Shown here: piece by piece, positions 54,863-63,812 of the stretch
Position numbering within the stretch: position 1 is the stretch's first letter
How the letters are laid out: every line of letters starts with the position of its first letter
NCBI GenBank assembly: GCA_043772945.1
Contig: JAYVFR010000007.1
Location: 1 to 64,000 of the forward strand
Direction: 5' to 3'
Origin: JAYVFR01 sp043772945
Lineage (GTDB): Bacteria; Patescibacteriota; JACMRA01
DNA length: 64,000 nt
The notes under the pieces: model-generated
Seen by the model: the letters and a program-made list of their open reading frames with translations, nothing else
What the model was told of the DNA's origin: nothing
Databases searched by the model: none
Translations under genes and position numbers: made by a program

Positions 54863-55747
54863 ATGTTAAATAATAAATTAAATAAACAACTAATTAAGCA
54901 ATTGCCTGTGTTCATGGCTATTATAATTTTTGTAATTTTATCTGGGCTTTATCTTGGTGAAATTAAAGTTTTAAATACACTTCCATTTACTACCGAGAAA
55001 ATTTTTGAACAATTTAATCCTCTTGATATTTTAGTTGGATTAACAATTTACTTAAAGACTTCGATTGATTTTGCCCTTTTAATTGGCACATTGATGAGTA
55101 AATATAAGGGACTTAAAAATCGTTTTGCAATTGAAATTGGAACTGCAGTTGGCAACGCCCTTGGAACTTTTGTAGTTTTAGGAATTTGGGTCTTTTTCAA
55201 AGAAGTTAAATGGCTGCTTGCGATAATGGTAATCTTTGCCTCACTTGTGTTATTTGAGATGGCAAAAACTAGTATAGAACATCTAAGTGAAACTGAACAT
55301 GATAAAGAAGACGGCGTAACGGTTAAAAACTGGGAGAAAAAGCTTGCAAATCTAATTAGCTTGTTTTTAGCTCCAATCCTTAAAGTTATAGGACCAGTTG
55401 TTTCTAAAGTTTTACCTGATTTACGATTTAACGATAAAGCTGATGAAAAAAAAGGATTTTGGAGACTAATTCTAACTTCTTTCACAATTCCATTTATTCT
55501 GGGTCTTGATGATTTTGCGGGGTATGTTCCGCTATTTAATGTCGTCAATGTCTTTGGTTTTGGTGTTGGAGTCTTTCTCGGGCATTGTATTCTAAATCTA
55601 TTTCTATTTCTAAATCCAGATTTTACAATCAAAGTAATCAAAAACCCAATTATAGCCCTCCTTGGATCGCTTGCTTTTATAGCCCTTGCTTGTTACGGTC
55701 TTTATGAAGGAAGTCATTTGTTGATAGGAGTTTTTCAAAAACATTAA
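54863..55747 (+). CDS. Polytopic membrane protein, transporter-like
   Basis: 294 residues, about six to seven membrane segments. Two halves each carry a conserved acidic residue in a hydrophobic segment: TSIDFALLIGTLMSKYKG early and FILGLDDFAGYVPLF late, separated by a cytosolic loop rich in Glu/Lys (about 145-205). This inverted-repeat look resembles LysE- or CadD-type exporters and TMEM165-like cation transporters, but I cannot pick one. TTGTCA, 17 bases, TATAGG precede the start. Confidence 0.6.
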   Translation: MLNNKLNKQLIKQLPVFMAIIIFVILSGLYLGEIKVLNTLPFTTEKIFEQFNPLDILVGLTIYLKTSIDFALLIGTLMSKYKGLKNRFAIEIGTAVGNALGTFVVLGIWVFFKEVKWLLAIMVIFASLVLFEMAKTSIEHLSETEHDKEDGVTVKNWEKKLANLISLFLAPILKVIGPVVSKVLPDLRFNDKADEKKGFWRLILTSFTIPFILGLDDFAGYVPLFNVVNVFGFGVGVFLGHCILNLFLFLNPDFTIKVIKNPIIALLGSLAFIALACYGLYEGSHLLIGVFQKH

Positions 55748-55769
55748 AAAAATCTTATTAAAAAAAATC

Positions 55770-56828
55770 TTAAATCAGAGAACCACCAGAGTTTTGGCCA
55801 AAGACTTTTTTGTGTAAATCTTTGATTTGTGTATCTGTAATGTGAGTATAAATTTGAGTTGTAGAAATATTAGAATGCCCTAAAAGCGTTTGCACAGCTC
55901 GTAAATCCCCTCCTTCCATCAACACTTTAGTCGCAAATGAGTGCCTGAGCGTGTGAGGGGTTATTACTTTATCAATTCCAGCATAAAGAGCATATTTATG
56001 AATTAAATTCTGAACTGCTTTTTGAGTTAACGCTTTAAGATTTAATTTCTTGACGCTTGCTAGCGTATCCTTTACGGTTAATTTCTTTTTGGATTCTAAA
56101 TTATTTTGCTCTTGATTCATAAAACTACCTTCACCCTCTGGCTTCTTTTTCCCTCGCCTCATAGTACTGCGTACAAAAATGTAAATATTCTCGTCTTCTC
56201 CGCGTTCAATTAAATACTCGTTAATTGCTTGCATCGCTGCGGGAGCTAGATAAGTCGTTCGGACTTTACCACCTTTACCTAAAATTGTTAATTGCCCGTC
56301 CATATTCCCAGTTAGAACTGATTTTTTAAGAGCTAGGAGCTCACTTAAACGAAGTCCAGAGCCAAAAAGCGTTAAAATAATTGCTTTATCTCGTTTTTTT
56401 TGAGTTCTACTAATTCGTTTGGACTTCTCCTCAATTGCCACACTAATTAATTTTTGGACTTCAATTTCACTTAAAAACTCTACGTTCCGCATTCGACTCT
56501 TTGGTAATTCAATTTTTTCAGGAATTAAAACATTTCGGTTATCCCTAATTAAATATCTCAAAAAAGAACGTAAAACAATCACAAAATAAGCTTGTGCTTT
56601 AAGCGACATTTTCTTTTTTCTAATTGTCTCCATTTCGTTCAAACCCTTGCGAAATTTGTTAATAATATTCAAATTAATCTCCTCGGTAGTAGTAATTCCA
56701 GCCTCGGTAAGGAATTTAACAACCGTCCCTAGAGTTTGGCGATAATTTCTAACAGTGTTATAGGTGTATTGTTTGGTAACTTCACAGTAAAGTAAAAAAT
56801 TCTCGACGTCATCAATTAGCGTAAACAT
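55770..56828 (-). CDS. Tyrosine recombinase (XerC/D-like)
   Basis: Site-specific recombinase of 352 residues. It has an N-terminal SAM-like DNA-binding domain (1-105) and a catalytic domain with R160 (GSGLRLSE), the beta-hairpin Lys (GKGGKVR), H292 and R295 (PHTLRHSFAT), H318 (LLGHSN) and nucleophile Y327 (TQIYTHI). A Lys-rich insertion at about 222-270 makes it longer than XerC/D (~300). Single copy here, so chromosome-dimer resolution is likeliest, though the adjacent transposase remnant leaves a mobile origin open. Confidence 0.85.
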   Translation of the reverse strand: MFTLIDDVENFLLYCEVTKQYTYNTVRNYRQTLGTVVKFLTEAGITTTEEINLNIINKFRKGLNEMETIRKKKMSLKAQAYFVIVLRSFLRYLIRDNRNVLIPEKIELPKSRMRNVEFLSEIEVQKLISVAIEEKSKRISRTQKKRDKAIILTLFGSGLRLSELLALKKSVLTGNMDGQLTILGKGGKVRTTYLAPAAMQAINEYLIERGEDENIYIFVRSTMRRGKKKPEGEGSFMNQEQNNLESKKKLTVKDTLASVKKLNLKALTQKAVQNLIHKYALYAGIDKVITPHTLRHSFATKVLMEGGDLRAVQTLLGHSNISTTQIYTHITDTQIKDLHKKVFGQNSGGSLI

Positions 56829-56983
56829 ATTTAAAATTAGTTTTAAGGTTTATTTTAATATTTTCTAAAAATACTTTTCCTAATCACAGATTTTTTTAAT
56901 TTGTCAAACTTTGTATAATCTAGTTTTTTGATAATATCCAGTAATAAAACTCAATTGGCAACGAAATTGAAAAATTGCAGTAG

Positions 56984-57163
56984 GAATTACTCGAATTGTT
57001 TTCAAATATTGCTCTCGATGAATTCATAATAATGCCAAATCATGTTCATTTTGTGATTGGTATGGGCGGCAATGTGTTATATAAAAATGCAAAAAATAGC
57101 AGAGAGCTTGCCCCTCCCAAAATGACGAGGATCAAAAAACACAGGGGTTTATCCCACGACTAA
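56984..57163 (+). pseudogene. Remnant of a RAYT/IS200-like Y1 transposase
   Basis: One frame reads LDEFIIMPNHVHFVIGMG (about 57014-57070), the HUH motif region of REP-associated tyrosine transposases (usual xxxFVIMPNHVHxII). It starts after a TAG at 56981 and ends at TAA 57161 with a ~30-residue Lys-rich tail, so the catalytic Tyr and most of the ~150-residue domain are missing. No matching REP hairpins were seen. The rest of 56829-57159 contains nothing else I can support. Confidence 0.72.
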
Positions 57164-58437
57164 TGATTAGGGTTACACCCTAGACTAATATTTTGATAGT
57201 TTGTAGCTTTTTGGTTTTTTAGGAATGAACCAAAGTAAATTATACACACAAGACTTGCAATACTAAGTAAGTTAAAAACTCCAGCCCCTCCTTGACTTTG
57301 CCATAATACCCCAAAAATAATTGAAGCTATAACCGAGCCCAAAGACTGAAAGCTCATTCCGAGTCCAAGTCCTGTTGATTGCTCATGAGCAGATAGATTA
57401 ATAGTTATCCAGGCTTTGGCAATTACTTCGGTAATCACTGGCATAATTCCATACCCCACAATTACAAATACAGTAGAATTAAAGTCAAGATTTTGGCTCA
57501 ACAAGAAAGCAACAAGGCTAAAAATCATTAGACTCAAAATACATAAATTACGATAGCCAAATTTATCGCAAAGCATACCAACAGGAAGGGCTATAAGGGT
57601 AGTAGCTAAATGGTAAATAACATACAAAATTAAAATATATTGAGTTGAAATTCCCATTTCCTGAAGCCTCAAAATTAAAAACATATCACTACCACTCAAA
57701 AGTGCTGTTAGAAACAAGCCAAATATCAAAAATTTGTATTCTTTGTTAGTTCTCTTGTAAAAATTCCAAAAGCCTCTGAGACTCCCTAGAATTTTGAGCT
57801 TGCTACTTGGTATTTGTTTAGTGTTTATTTCTATTTTTGGAAGAAAAAAAGTAAGACTAAAAGCAATTAAACCTGGAATTAAAGCTAGCAAGAAAATTGT
57901 AGAATAATTACTAATTTGATTTGTTTGATTTGTTTGGTTATTTAAAACCCAAAAAAGTAAAACGACAGTAATAATTGGCCCGATTGTTGCTCCAAGCGTA
58001 TCTAAAGCTCGATGAAACCCAAAGACACTTCCCCGATTTGAATTAGTTGAGTTGTTACTTAATAAACTATCCCTTGGAGCTGTCCTAATTGCTTTAGCAA
58101 ATCTATCGGACAATCTTCCAGTCCAAATGAATAGACTACTTGTTGAGATTCCAATTAGAGGTTTTGCAAAAGCTGAAATTCCATACCCTAATTTAATAAA
58201 TAAATTAAATTTACCAGTTTTATCAGCTAGATAACCAAAAAATCCTTTAAAAAAAGTCAAAATAAGCTCGCTCCCCGCTTCCAAAAAACCTAATTGTAAA
58301 GGGCTGTAACCAATGCTAACTAAATAAATTGGCATAATTGGAAACAACATCTCACTGGCAATATCAGTAAAAAAACTAATTAGAGCAAGCAGAATGATAG
58401 TTGAATTTAAAAAAGATTGCTTTGGGGAGATTTTCAT
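57160..58437 (-). CDS. MFS transporter
   Basis: A 12-TM major-facilitator permease of 425 residues. FFTDIASEMLFPIMPIYL in TM1 and GYLADKTGKFN in the TM2-3 loop are MFS signatures, followed by GRLSDRFAKAIRTAPRD in the TM4-5 region. It fits a subgroup of unassigned or putative multidrug MFS proteins; substrate not predictable. The stop overlaps the transposase remnant by a few bases. Confidence 0.82.
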   Translation of the reverse strand: MKISPKQSFLNSTIILLALISFFTDIASEMLFPIMPIYLVSIGYSPLQLGFLEAGSELILTFFKGFFGYLADKTGKFNLFIKLGYGISAFAKPLIGISTSSLFIWTGRLSDRFAKAIRTAPRDSLLSNNSTNSNRGSVFGFHRALDTLGATIGPIITVVLLFWVLNNQTNQTNQISNYSTIFLLALIPGLIAFSLTFFLPKIEINTKQIPSSKLKILGSLRGFWNFYKRTNKEYKFLIFGLFLTALLSGSDMFLILRLQEMGISTQYILILYVIYHLATTLIALPVGMLCDKFGYRNLCILSLMIFSLVAFLLSQNLDFNSTVFVIVGYGIMPVITEVIAKAWITINLSAHEQSTGLGLGMSFQSLGSVIASIIFGVLWQSQGGAGVFNLLSIASLVCIIYFGSFLKNQKATNYQNISLGCNPNH

Positions 58438-58502
58438 GACATTTTGTTTTTAGAATTTGTTTTTGTTTGCCAAATGCCTGATTTTAGTTTAAGAAAAGTT
58501 TC

Positions 58503-58532
58503 TAGTCAAAAACTAATCAATTTCTCTGTAAT
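58503..58532 (+). promoter_or_regulatory. Promoter of RCC1-like gene, apparently leaderless
   Basis: TAGTCA (58503-58508), 18 bases, TGTAAT (58527-58532), nine bases before the ATG at 58542. No Shine-Dalgarno site. Confidence 0.5.
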
Positions 58533-58541
58533 TTCTCCAAT

Positions 58542-59882
58542 ATGCCAAAAAAATATCTTATTCCGCTAGTTTTAGTAATTATTTCTATTTTATTATTAAA
58601 CATTTTTAATCTCTACAAAAATAACACGCCTAGTGGTTCTTTAAACAACTCGAATCAAGGCTTAGGTCAAACTCAATTAGTAGCTTGGGGCTCACCTAAA
58701 CGGGGAGAGCTAGGAGAAATTAAAAATCTAAATAATCATGGTTATTTTGAAAAAAATATTTTACCAAATCCAGAAACAGCTAATAATTACAAAGATTTTA
58801 GTACAGGTTATAATACTTTTGGGATTTTAGATCAAAATGGTAAAGTTAGAATGCAAGGTGATAATCGAGTGGGTCAAATTGGAGATGGAACTAATTTTAT
58901 TTATCAAACAAACCTTAAAGAAATAGAGCTAAAAGATATTGAAGAAATTGAGTCTAATTATAATCATAGCCTAGCTATTAATAAACAAGGCGAAGTTTAT
59001 AGCTGGGGATTAAATTTAAGCGGTCAACTTGGAGATGGTGCTAATGAGAATAAAAAACTGCCTGTTAAAATTTTAAATCTTCCACAAATTGAAAGTGTTA
59101 GTGCGGGTTACAGAACTAGTTTTGGGATTACTAAAAATGGTGAAGTTTACGGCTGGGGAGGAAGTTGCGATAACAAAGGGCTTGATACTTGGAAGAAATT
59201 AAATGCCGAAATTGGAGGGAGTTTAAATTTAGCTGGAGGTTATTATGACAGAGCAGGGGAAACGACAGATGATCCTGAGAATTATAATGATTGTAATGAA
59301 ATTTCGCAAGTAAATATGAATATTAATTCTAAAACTCCTAGACTAATAGAGGATCTTAATTTAATCAAACAAGTTAGTGCTGGTTATGGGCATTTTTTAG
59401 CACTAAATCAAAGTGGAGAAGTGTATAGTTGGGGATGTAATTTATATGGACAATTAGGTAGAAATCAAAATGTCAATGATAAGCTTTCTCAAAAACCAAC
59501 CGTTATTCAGGATTTGAATAGCATTGTGCAAGTTCAAGCAGGATTTAGACACTCTCTTGCTCTTGATAAGGAAGGTAGTATTTATAGTTGGGGGCATAAT
59601 GAATATGGAGAGCTTGGAAATAATTCTACAAAAGATAGATTTACTCCTCAAAAAATTCAAAATTTACCTAAAATCAAAAAAATTATAGCTTCTCACGATT
59701 ACAGTCTTGCTCTCGATGAAAATAATAATTTGTGGACTTGGGGAGAGAATTCATATAAACAAGTAGATAATGATCCAAACCAAAAGCAAATCAATATACC
59801 TCAAAAACTTAATACTAAAGATAAATTTTTAGACGTAAAATCTAAAGGTACTTTTATCTTTGCTAAAATTAAATCCAATTAA
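58542..59882 (+). CDS. Membrane-anchored RCC1-type beta-propeller protein
   Basis: 446 residues. One N-terminal membrane segment or uncleaved signal (about 5-22) is followed by seven RCC1-like repeats, with cores such as VYSWGLNLSGQLGDG, VYSWGCNLYGQLGRN and IYSWGHNEYGELGNN, enough for a seven-blade propeller. The first, second and seventh repeats are degenerate. In eukaryotes RCC1 is a nucleotide-exchange factor, but secreted bacterial repeats usually serve as binding scaffolds. Probably surface-exposed; function unknown. Confidence 0.8.
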   Translation: MPKKYLIPLVLVIISILLLNIFNLYKNNTPSGSLNNSNQGLGQTQLVAWGSPKRGELGEIKNLNNHGYFEKNILPNPETANNYKDFSTGYNTFGILDQNGKVRMQGDNRVGQIGDGTNFIYQTNLKEIELKDIEEIESNYNHSLAINKQGEVYSWGLNLSGQLGDGANENKKLPVKILNLPQIESVSAGYRTSFGITKNGEVYGWGGSCDNKGLDTWKKLNAEIGGSLNLAGGYYDRAGETTDDPENYNDCNEISQVNMNINSKTPRLIEDLNLIKQVSAGYGHFLALNQSGEVYSWGCNLYGQLGRNQNVNDKLSQKPTVIQDLNSIVQVQAGFRHSLALDKEGSIYSWGHNEYGELGNNSTKDRFTPQKIQNLPKIKKIIASHDYSLALDENNNLWTWGENSYKQVDNDPNQKQINIPQKLNTKDKFLDVKSKGTFIFAKIKSN

Positions 59883-59954
59883 AAAAACCAGCTTAATTAC
59901 AAGCTAGGAGACTTTATGGAGATACGATTAAAATGTAGCAAAGGAGTAACTTAA

Positions 59955-60518
59955 TTAGACAAATAAACCCCTAACAAGTTCAGAGAAAGCTTTTTGGTCT
60001 GCTTCTAGCACCCGAGTAGGTGTAAAAATATAGTTAGAGCTGTTTCTAATCTTATCAATGTCAAGCTGACTATCAGTTTCTATCCTTAATAACTCGCTAG
60101 CTGGTCGTTCTGAAGTGATAATTGCTTGGCAATCCAGAAGATTGGTATCAATAAATATTAAACTAGCAAAAGGGCTAAAATTTTCAAAATAAGCCTGGAT
60201 TGTCTCGATTGAAGGATATATTGTCATTATGTAGCTTTTTCCTTCATTGAGATTTTTTAGCAAAGACTCAAAGCATAAACCATATTTTGCTTCATAGATT
60301 TCTATTTCAAACCAATTATTACTATCAGCTTTCTTAATTGCATACTCATCTAAAGTAACAAAAGAATAATCGCAAATAGCATTTTCTTCAAATTTTCTAG
60401 CTGCTCTCGTGGTATTAGTGATAACTCTATTAAGGCTTAATTCTCCAATGCAATGATTTACCATTGTAGTTTTACCAGCACCTGCAGGCCCTGTAACTAG
60501 AAAAAGTTGTCCACTCAT
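59955..60518 (-). CDS. gmk: Guanylate kinase
   Basis: Phosphorylates GMP to GDP. From the ATG at 60518 the protein has 187 residues, with P-loop GPAGAGKTT (10-18), the GMP-binding block TNTTRAARKFEE and YSFVTLDEY, though the linking Gly-Glu loop is modified and the lid is short. The frame is open to a TTG at 60557, but a TTGACA box just upstream makes that region promoter. It appears divergent from canonical Gmk, so function is likely but not certain. Confidence 0.78.
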   Translation of the reverse strand: MSGQLFLVTGPAGAGKTTMVNHCIGELSLNRVITNTTRAARKFEENAICDYSFVTLDEYAIKKADSNNWFEIEIYEAKYGLCFESLLKNLNEGKSYIMTIYPSIETIQAYFENFSPFASLIFIDTNLLDCQAIITSERPASELLRIETDSQLDIDKIRNSSNYIFTPTRVLEADQKAFSELVRGLFV

Positions 60519-60575
60519 GATCAATCCCAAAAAAAGTTCCTTAGAACTTGCAGACAAATTCTGTAAATTGTCAAT

Positions 60576-61343
60576 TTAATTGAAATAAATGTCTTGGATC
60601 AAATTGCCTGTATATTCATTAATTAAACTTGCTTCAGACAAAGACTGTAATTGTTTATATTCCTTAATAATATAGTAATTGCCATTAGCAATGGTCGTAT
60701 AATACTTAATATCGGCTTGATCGCTGTTACTAACAGTTCCAAGCTTGACGTTTTTTACCCCTTTTGTACTTTCACCTACTTTCCAGTTTCCGCCTAAGTT
60801 TTTAGCTAAAGTTTCAGTGAATAAGTTAAAGTCTAATTTGCGATCAAACGGATAATCAGTAATTTCTACTCCACTTTTTAGCTCTTTTCCTTCACTGACT
60901 AAACTGGCATAATATTTAGTAGTAATTGGTTTATTTGGTAAGTTTTTATAAAAATCAAAGTTATCTTTAGTTTCCTCTTTTTCAATTATTAAATTATCAA
61001 TTTTAGGTTTGTTTGCAATAATCACAAAATTATTTCCTGGAACAATACTAGTTCCTTTGGTGACGGCTAATGTGTTTTTAGCGTTATTGGGATAGTTTTG
61101 AGAAAAAGCCAGATAAGTCAGAGCTCCCACAATTAAAACAAGTAAGCCTAGAATTGTTAAATTAACAAAAGTATTTTTAATTCTAAACTTTTTTAACAAA
61201 TCACGCTTTCGAGACTTTTTGACATTGGTTAATTGATTAAAGTCTTGATACTGATGACTAGGAGTTAAAAAATCAAACCCTGAAGTATCTTCAATATTAT
61301 CGTTTAAATTAAAGCGACTAGCTGTATATTTAATATCAGTCAT
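60576..61343 (-). CDS. Single-TM membrane protein, hypothetical
   Basis: About 255 residues: a ~55-residue cytosolic N-terminus ending in a basic stretch (KKSRKRDLLKKFRIKN), one membrane segment (about 60-80), and an extracytoplasmic domain of ~170 residues with a GNWKVGESTKG motif and alternating strands, suggesting a beta-rich fold. I start at the ATG at 61343; a TTG lies three codons earlier. No family recognised. Monocistronic. Confidence 0.55.
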   Translation of the reverse strand: MTDIKYTASRFNLNDNIEDTSGFDFLTPSHQYQDFNQLTNVKKSRKRDLLKKFRIKNTFVNLTILGLLVLIVGALTYLAFSQNYPNNAKNTLAVTKGTSIVPGNNFVIIANKPKIDNLIIEKEETKDNFDFYKNLPNKPITTKYYASLVSEGKELKSGVEITDYPFDRKLDFNLFTETLAKNLGGNWKVGESTKGVKNVKLGTVSNSDQADIKYYTTIANGNYYIIKEYKQLQSLSEASLINEYTGNLIQDIYFN

Positions 61344-61491
61344 TATAAGCAATTTTGTAAGCTAAAAAAATATGCAGTCTTCTTAAAACAAAAATTCAAA
61401 GCTGGCAAGTTAATAGTTTCTAAATTCTTTTTGACAAAATATTTCTTTTGAAAGGGACTGTGAATTAGTTTAGTTTCAAAGGTAAAATCTC

Positions 61492-61836
61492 ATGCCAATT
61501 AGTCCTGTTCAAATAGCTACTCAAACTGGTTACAGTGACATTGAAGTTTTATCAAGTGCAAATGCTACAATTGATGAAAAATTAAAAAAATATTGGAAAC
61601 CATCACATGCCCCTTTAGAGACTATAAGAGTATGTGTCGATATCTATTTAGGTAATAATTCTAATTATTTAGCTGAACGAATTACTGAAATATACAATAA
61701 TTTTGGTTGGGAAGTAAGTTTTAAACACACAATTAGTCTAGATCCCAAGGAAAACCTACTTTTTGAATTGGTTACTTTTGAGTTTAGAAGCCAAGAAGAA
61801 GTTAATGCTTTAAACCAAGGTTATTGGAAGAAATAA
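61492..61836 (+). CDS. Small orphan protein with SD site and terminator
   Basis: 114 residues, alpha/beta in appearance, without membrane segments or known family. The ATG is preceded by AAAGGT at a good distance, and TTGACA lies further upstream. The middle (LETIRVCVDIYLGNNSNYLA) and a strand-rich end (LLFELVTFEFRSQEEV) suggest a compact fold. It shares its unit layout (own promoter, SD, terminator ending GGTGG plus T-run) with the 36025 and 36407 genes. Confidence 0.55.
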   Translation: MPISPVQIATQTGYSDIEVLSSANATIDEKLKKYWKPSHAPLETIRVCVDIYLGNNSNYLAERITEIYNNFGWEVSFKHTISLDPKENLLFELVTFEFRSQEEVNALNQGYWKK

Positions 61837-61853
61837 ACTGTCAAACCAACTCT

Positions 61854-61894
61854 CCACTCTAATAAATTCTAGTAATTTCAGGGGTGGTTTTTTT
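61854..61894 (+). terminator. Intrinsic terminator
   Basis: CCACTC (61854-61859) pairs with GGGTGG (61882-61887), one G-T pair, followed by seven T. It ends the 61492 gene. Confidence 0.7.
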
Positions 61895-62043
61895 ATGAAA
61901 TGAAAAAAATTCGGATTGCGAGAGTGTAATTTCTGTTTTGCAAAATATCGCCGCGTAGCGTAGTTTTCCGTCTTTGACAAGTCTAAACATATTCTATTAA
62001 GCTACACTTTATTAGCATAAATCTTATCTTATTTCTTTCTATC

Positions 62044-63756
62044 ATGGCTTGGTACAACACTTACAGACCGCAAAATTTTAATGATGTTATCGGGCAAACC
62101 TTGGTTAAAACAGTCCTTCAGAACGCACTTGAATTCAACATTATTAAACACGCTTATCTCTTTAGCGGACCTAAGGGTACTGGTAAGACTACCCTTGCTA
62201 GGATTTTTGCGGCTTCACTTAATCAAACTGATTTATTTCCTGAAGCTAAGCTTGATATTATAGAGCTAGATGCGGCTAGCAACACTGGGGTTGATGATGT
62301 AAGGCAATTAATAGAAAATAGTAATGTCCCACCTATTAGTGGCAGGTATAAAGTTTATATAATTGATGAAGTACATATGCTTTCTAAACAAGCAATGAAT
62401 GCACTTCTAAAGACACTTGAAGAACCTCCCGCTTATTTAGTATTTCTACTCGCTACCACAAACCCCGAGAAGCTTTTACCAACTGTTTTGTCTCGTTTAA
62501 CTAAACTTAATCTGACAAGCCACTCAATTAGTAACATTGCAGACAGGCTTAGATTCATTGCAAACGAACAAAAAATACTGATAGATGACGCTAGTCTAAT
62601 TCTAATTGCTAAGCGTAGTAATGGAGGTCAACGTGATGCCATCAATTTACTTGAAACGTTACATAGTTACAATCTCCTCGAATACACGTTGCCTGTTACT
62701 TCTGATTTGCTAGGCTTGTTACCTGAAGAACTTTTAGAACAAGTTGGCGTGCAGTTATTATCTAAGACTCTAAGCCCTGATAGTTTAGAAAAAATTACAA
62801 GTTTTAATCTTGATGGTGAAACATTTTTGGGTCAATTACTAGACTGGGTTTTAGAAAAAAGTTTGAATAATAACCCAAGTTTTGATAAATTAATTATTCC
62901 ATTAGCTGAAGTTGCCTCAATGAGACTTCCCATTACAAATCCACTTCACTCGCTTGCAATAGTCCAAGTTAAGCTTGCCAATGAAGCTCCTATTATTGTA
63001 GAAACAGCAAATAAAAATCAAAATATCCAAACTCAAAAACTTCTGCCAACTATTCCACCAACCGTGATCTTAGCTCCAAAAACTTCAAATCAGATTCAAG
63101 AAGAAAAGCAGGAGGATGGTAAAGACGAGTTAGAGCCAGTTTTAAAACCAAAAGATTTTTCTCCTGATACCCAAGCAATTAATCAGTATTTAACTAGCCT
63201 GAAAGTCAATAACGATTGCCCAATGACATTAAAAATCATGCTATCAGACCTTGGAGTTGAGAGCGTTAATAAGGATAATTCTAATGAAATTATTTTAAGT
63301 ATTTCTAATGGAGTTTTTATGACACAAATTAAATCTGCCAAAAACATAGATTATTTAAAACAAAAACTATTAGATTATACTGACAAAATTTTTGAAATTC
63401 AAATTATTCAAAGGGCTAAAAAAGAAATTTCCAAACATCAGGAAACACCAATAGAAAAACAAAACCCTGAAATTCAAAATCAGCTCCAAGATCAGGAATA
63501 TATTAATCAAACAGAGAATCAGTATCAAGTTGATGAGAAAGTTTTAGAACCTAAAAAACAAGAAAACAAGATTTTTTATGAAGCTTATAATAAGCTGGCA
63601 CCAAATATGCAAACTAGTGGTGTCACTGTTTTTGTGCCTCCTATCAAACCTCCTTTGGAATCGGGTGAATTAGCCCAAGAAATAAATCATTCAAACAGTG
63701 TCAATCTAAATGACGATTGGCAGAGTTCAATTTCAGATTTTGATTTAGAAGACTAG
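62044..63756 (+). CDS. dnaX: DNA polymerase III tau/gamma subunit lacking zinc module
   Basis: Clamp-loader ATPase. AAA+ domain with Walker A GPKGTGKTT (42-50), Walker B YIIDEVHMLSKQ (105-116) and sensor LLATTNPEKLLPTVLSRL. The four-Cys zinc module that normally follows helix 2 is gone: FAASLNQTDLFPEAKLDIIE joins directly, about 25 residues shorter than E. coli. The C-terminal ~200 residues are low-complexity, Gln/Glu/Lys-rich. Leader of ~40 bases with TTGACA upstream. Confidence 0.92.
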   Translation: MAWYNTYRPQNFNDVIGQTLVKTVLQNALEFNIIKHAYLFSGPKGTGKTTLARIFAASLNQTDLFPEAKLDIIELDAASNTGVDDVRQLIENSNVPPISGRYKVYIIDEVHMLSKQAMNALLKTLEEPPAYLVFLLATTNPEKLLPTVLSRLTKLNLTSHSISNIADRLRFIANEQKILIDDASLILIAKRSNGGQRDAINLLETLHSYNLLEYTLPVTSDLLGLLPEELLEQVGVQLLSKTLSPDSLEKITSFNLDGETFLGQLLDWVLEKSLNNNPSFDKLIIPLAEVASMRLPITNPLHSLAIVQVKLANEAPIIVETANKNQNIQTQKLLPTIPPTVILAPKTSNQIQEEKQEDGKDELEPVLKPKDFSPDTQAINQYLTSLKVNNDCPMTLKIMLSDLGVESVNKDNSNEIILSISNGVFMTQIKSAKNIDYLKQKLLDYTDKIFEIQIIQRAKKEISKHQETPIEKQNPEIQNQLQDQEYINQTENQYQVDEKVLEPKKQENKIFYEAYNKLAPNMQTSGVTVFVPPIKPPLESGELAQEINHSNSVNLNDDWQSSISDFDLED

Positions 63757-63775
63757 TTAGCCAAAAAGAATTTAT

Positions 63776-63812
63776 TTGCCAAATTGGGAGAAATATTTTT
63801 ATATTAACTTAT
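63776..63812 (+). promoter_or_regulatory. Promoter of alaS, apparently leaderless
   Basis: TTGCCA (63776-63781), 18 bases, TATATT (63800-63805), seven bases before the ATG. Confidence 0.65.

Noticed and set aside
55770..57163. Integron or integrative element built around the tyrosine recombinase
   Set aside because: No attC-like cassettes, direct-repeat ends or phage genes are visible; the recombinase stands alone next to ordinary genes.
59955..60557. Upstream TTG start for gmk
   Set aside because: The TTG at 60557 lies immediately after a TTGACA -35 box, so that DNA is more likely promoter; the ATG at 60518 begins at the family's usual N-terminus.
61895..62043. Stretch before dnaX with GC-rich patch (about 61950)
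   Set aside because: Apart from the TTGACA box near 61975 I see no stem, ORF or known RNA.
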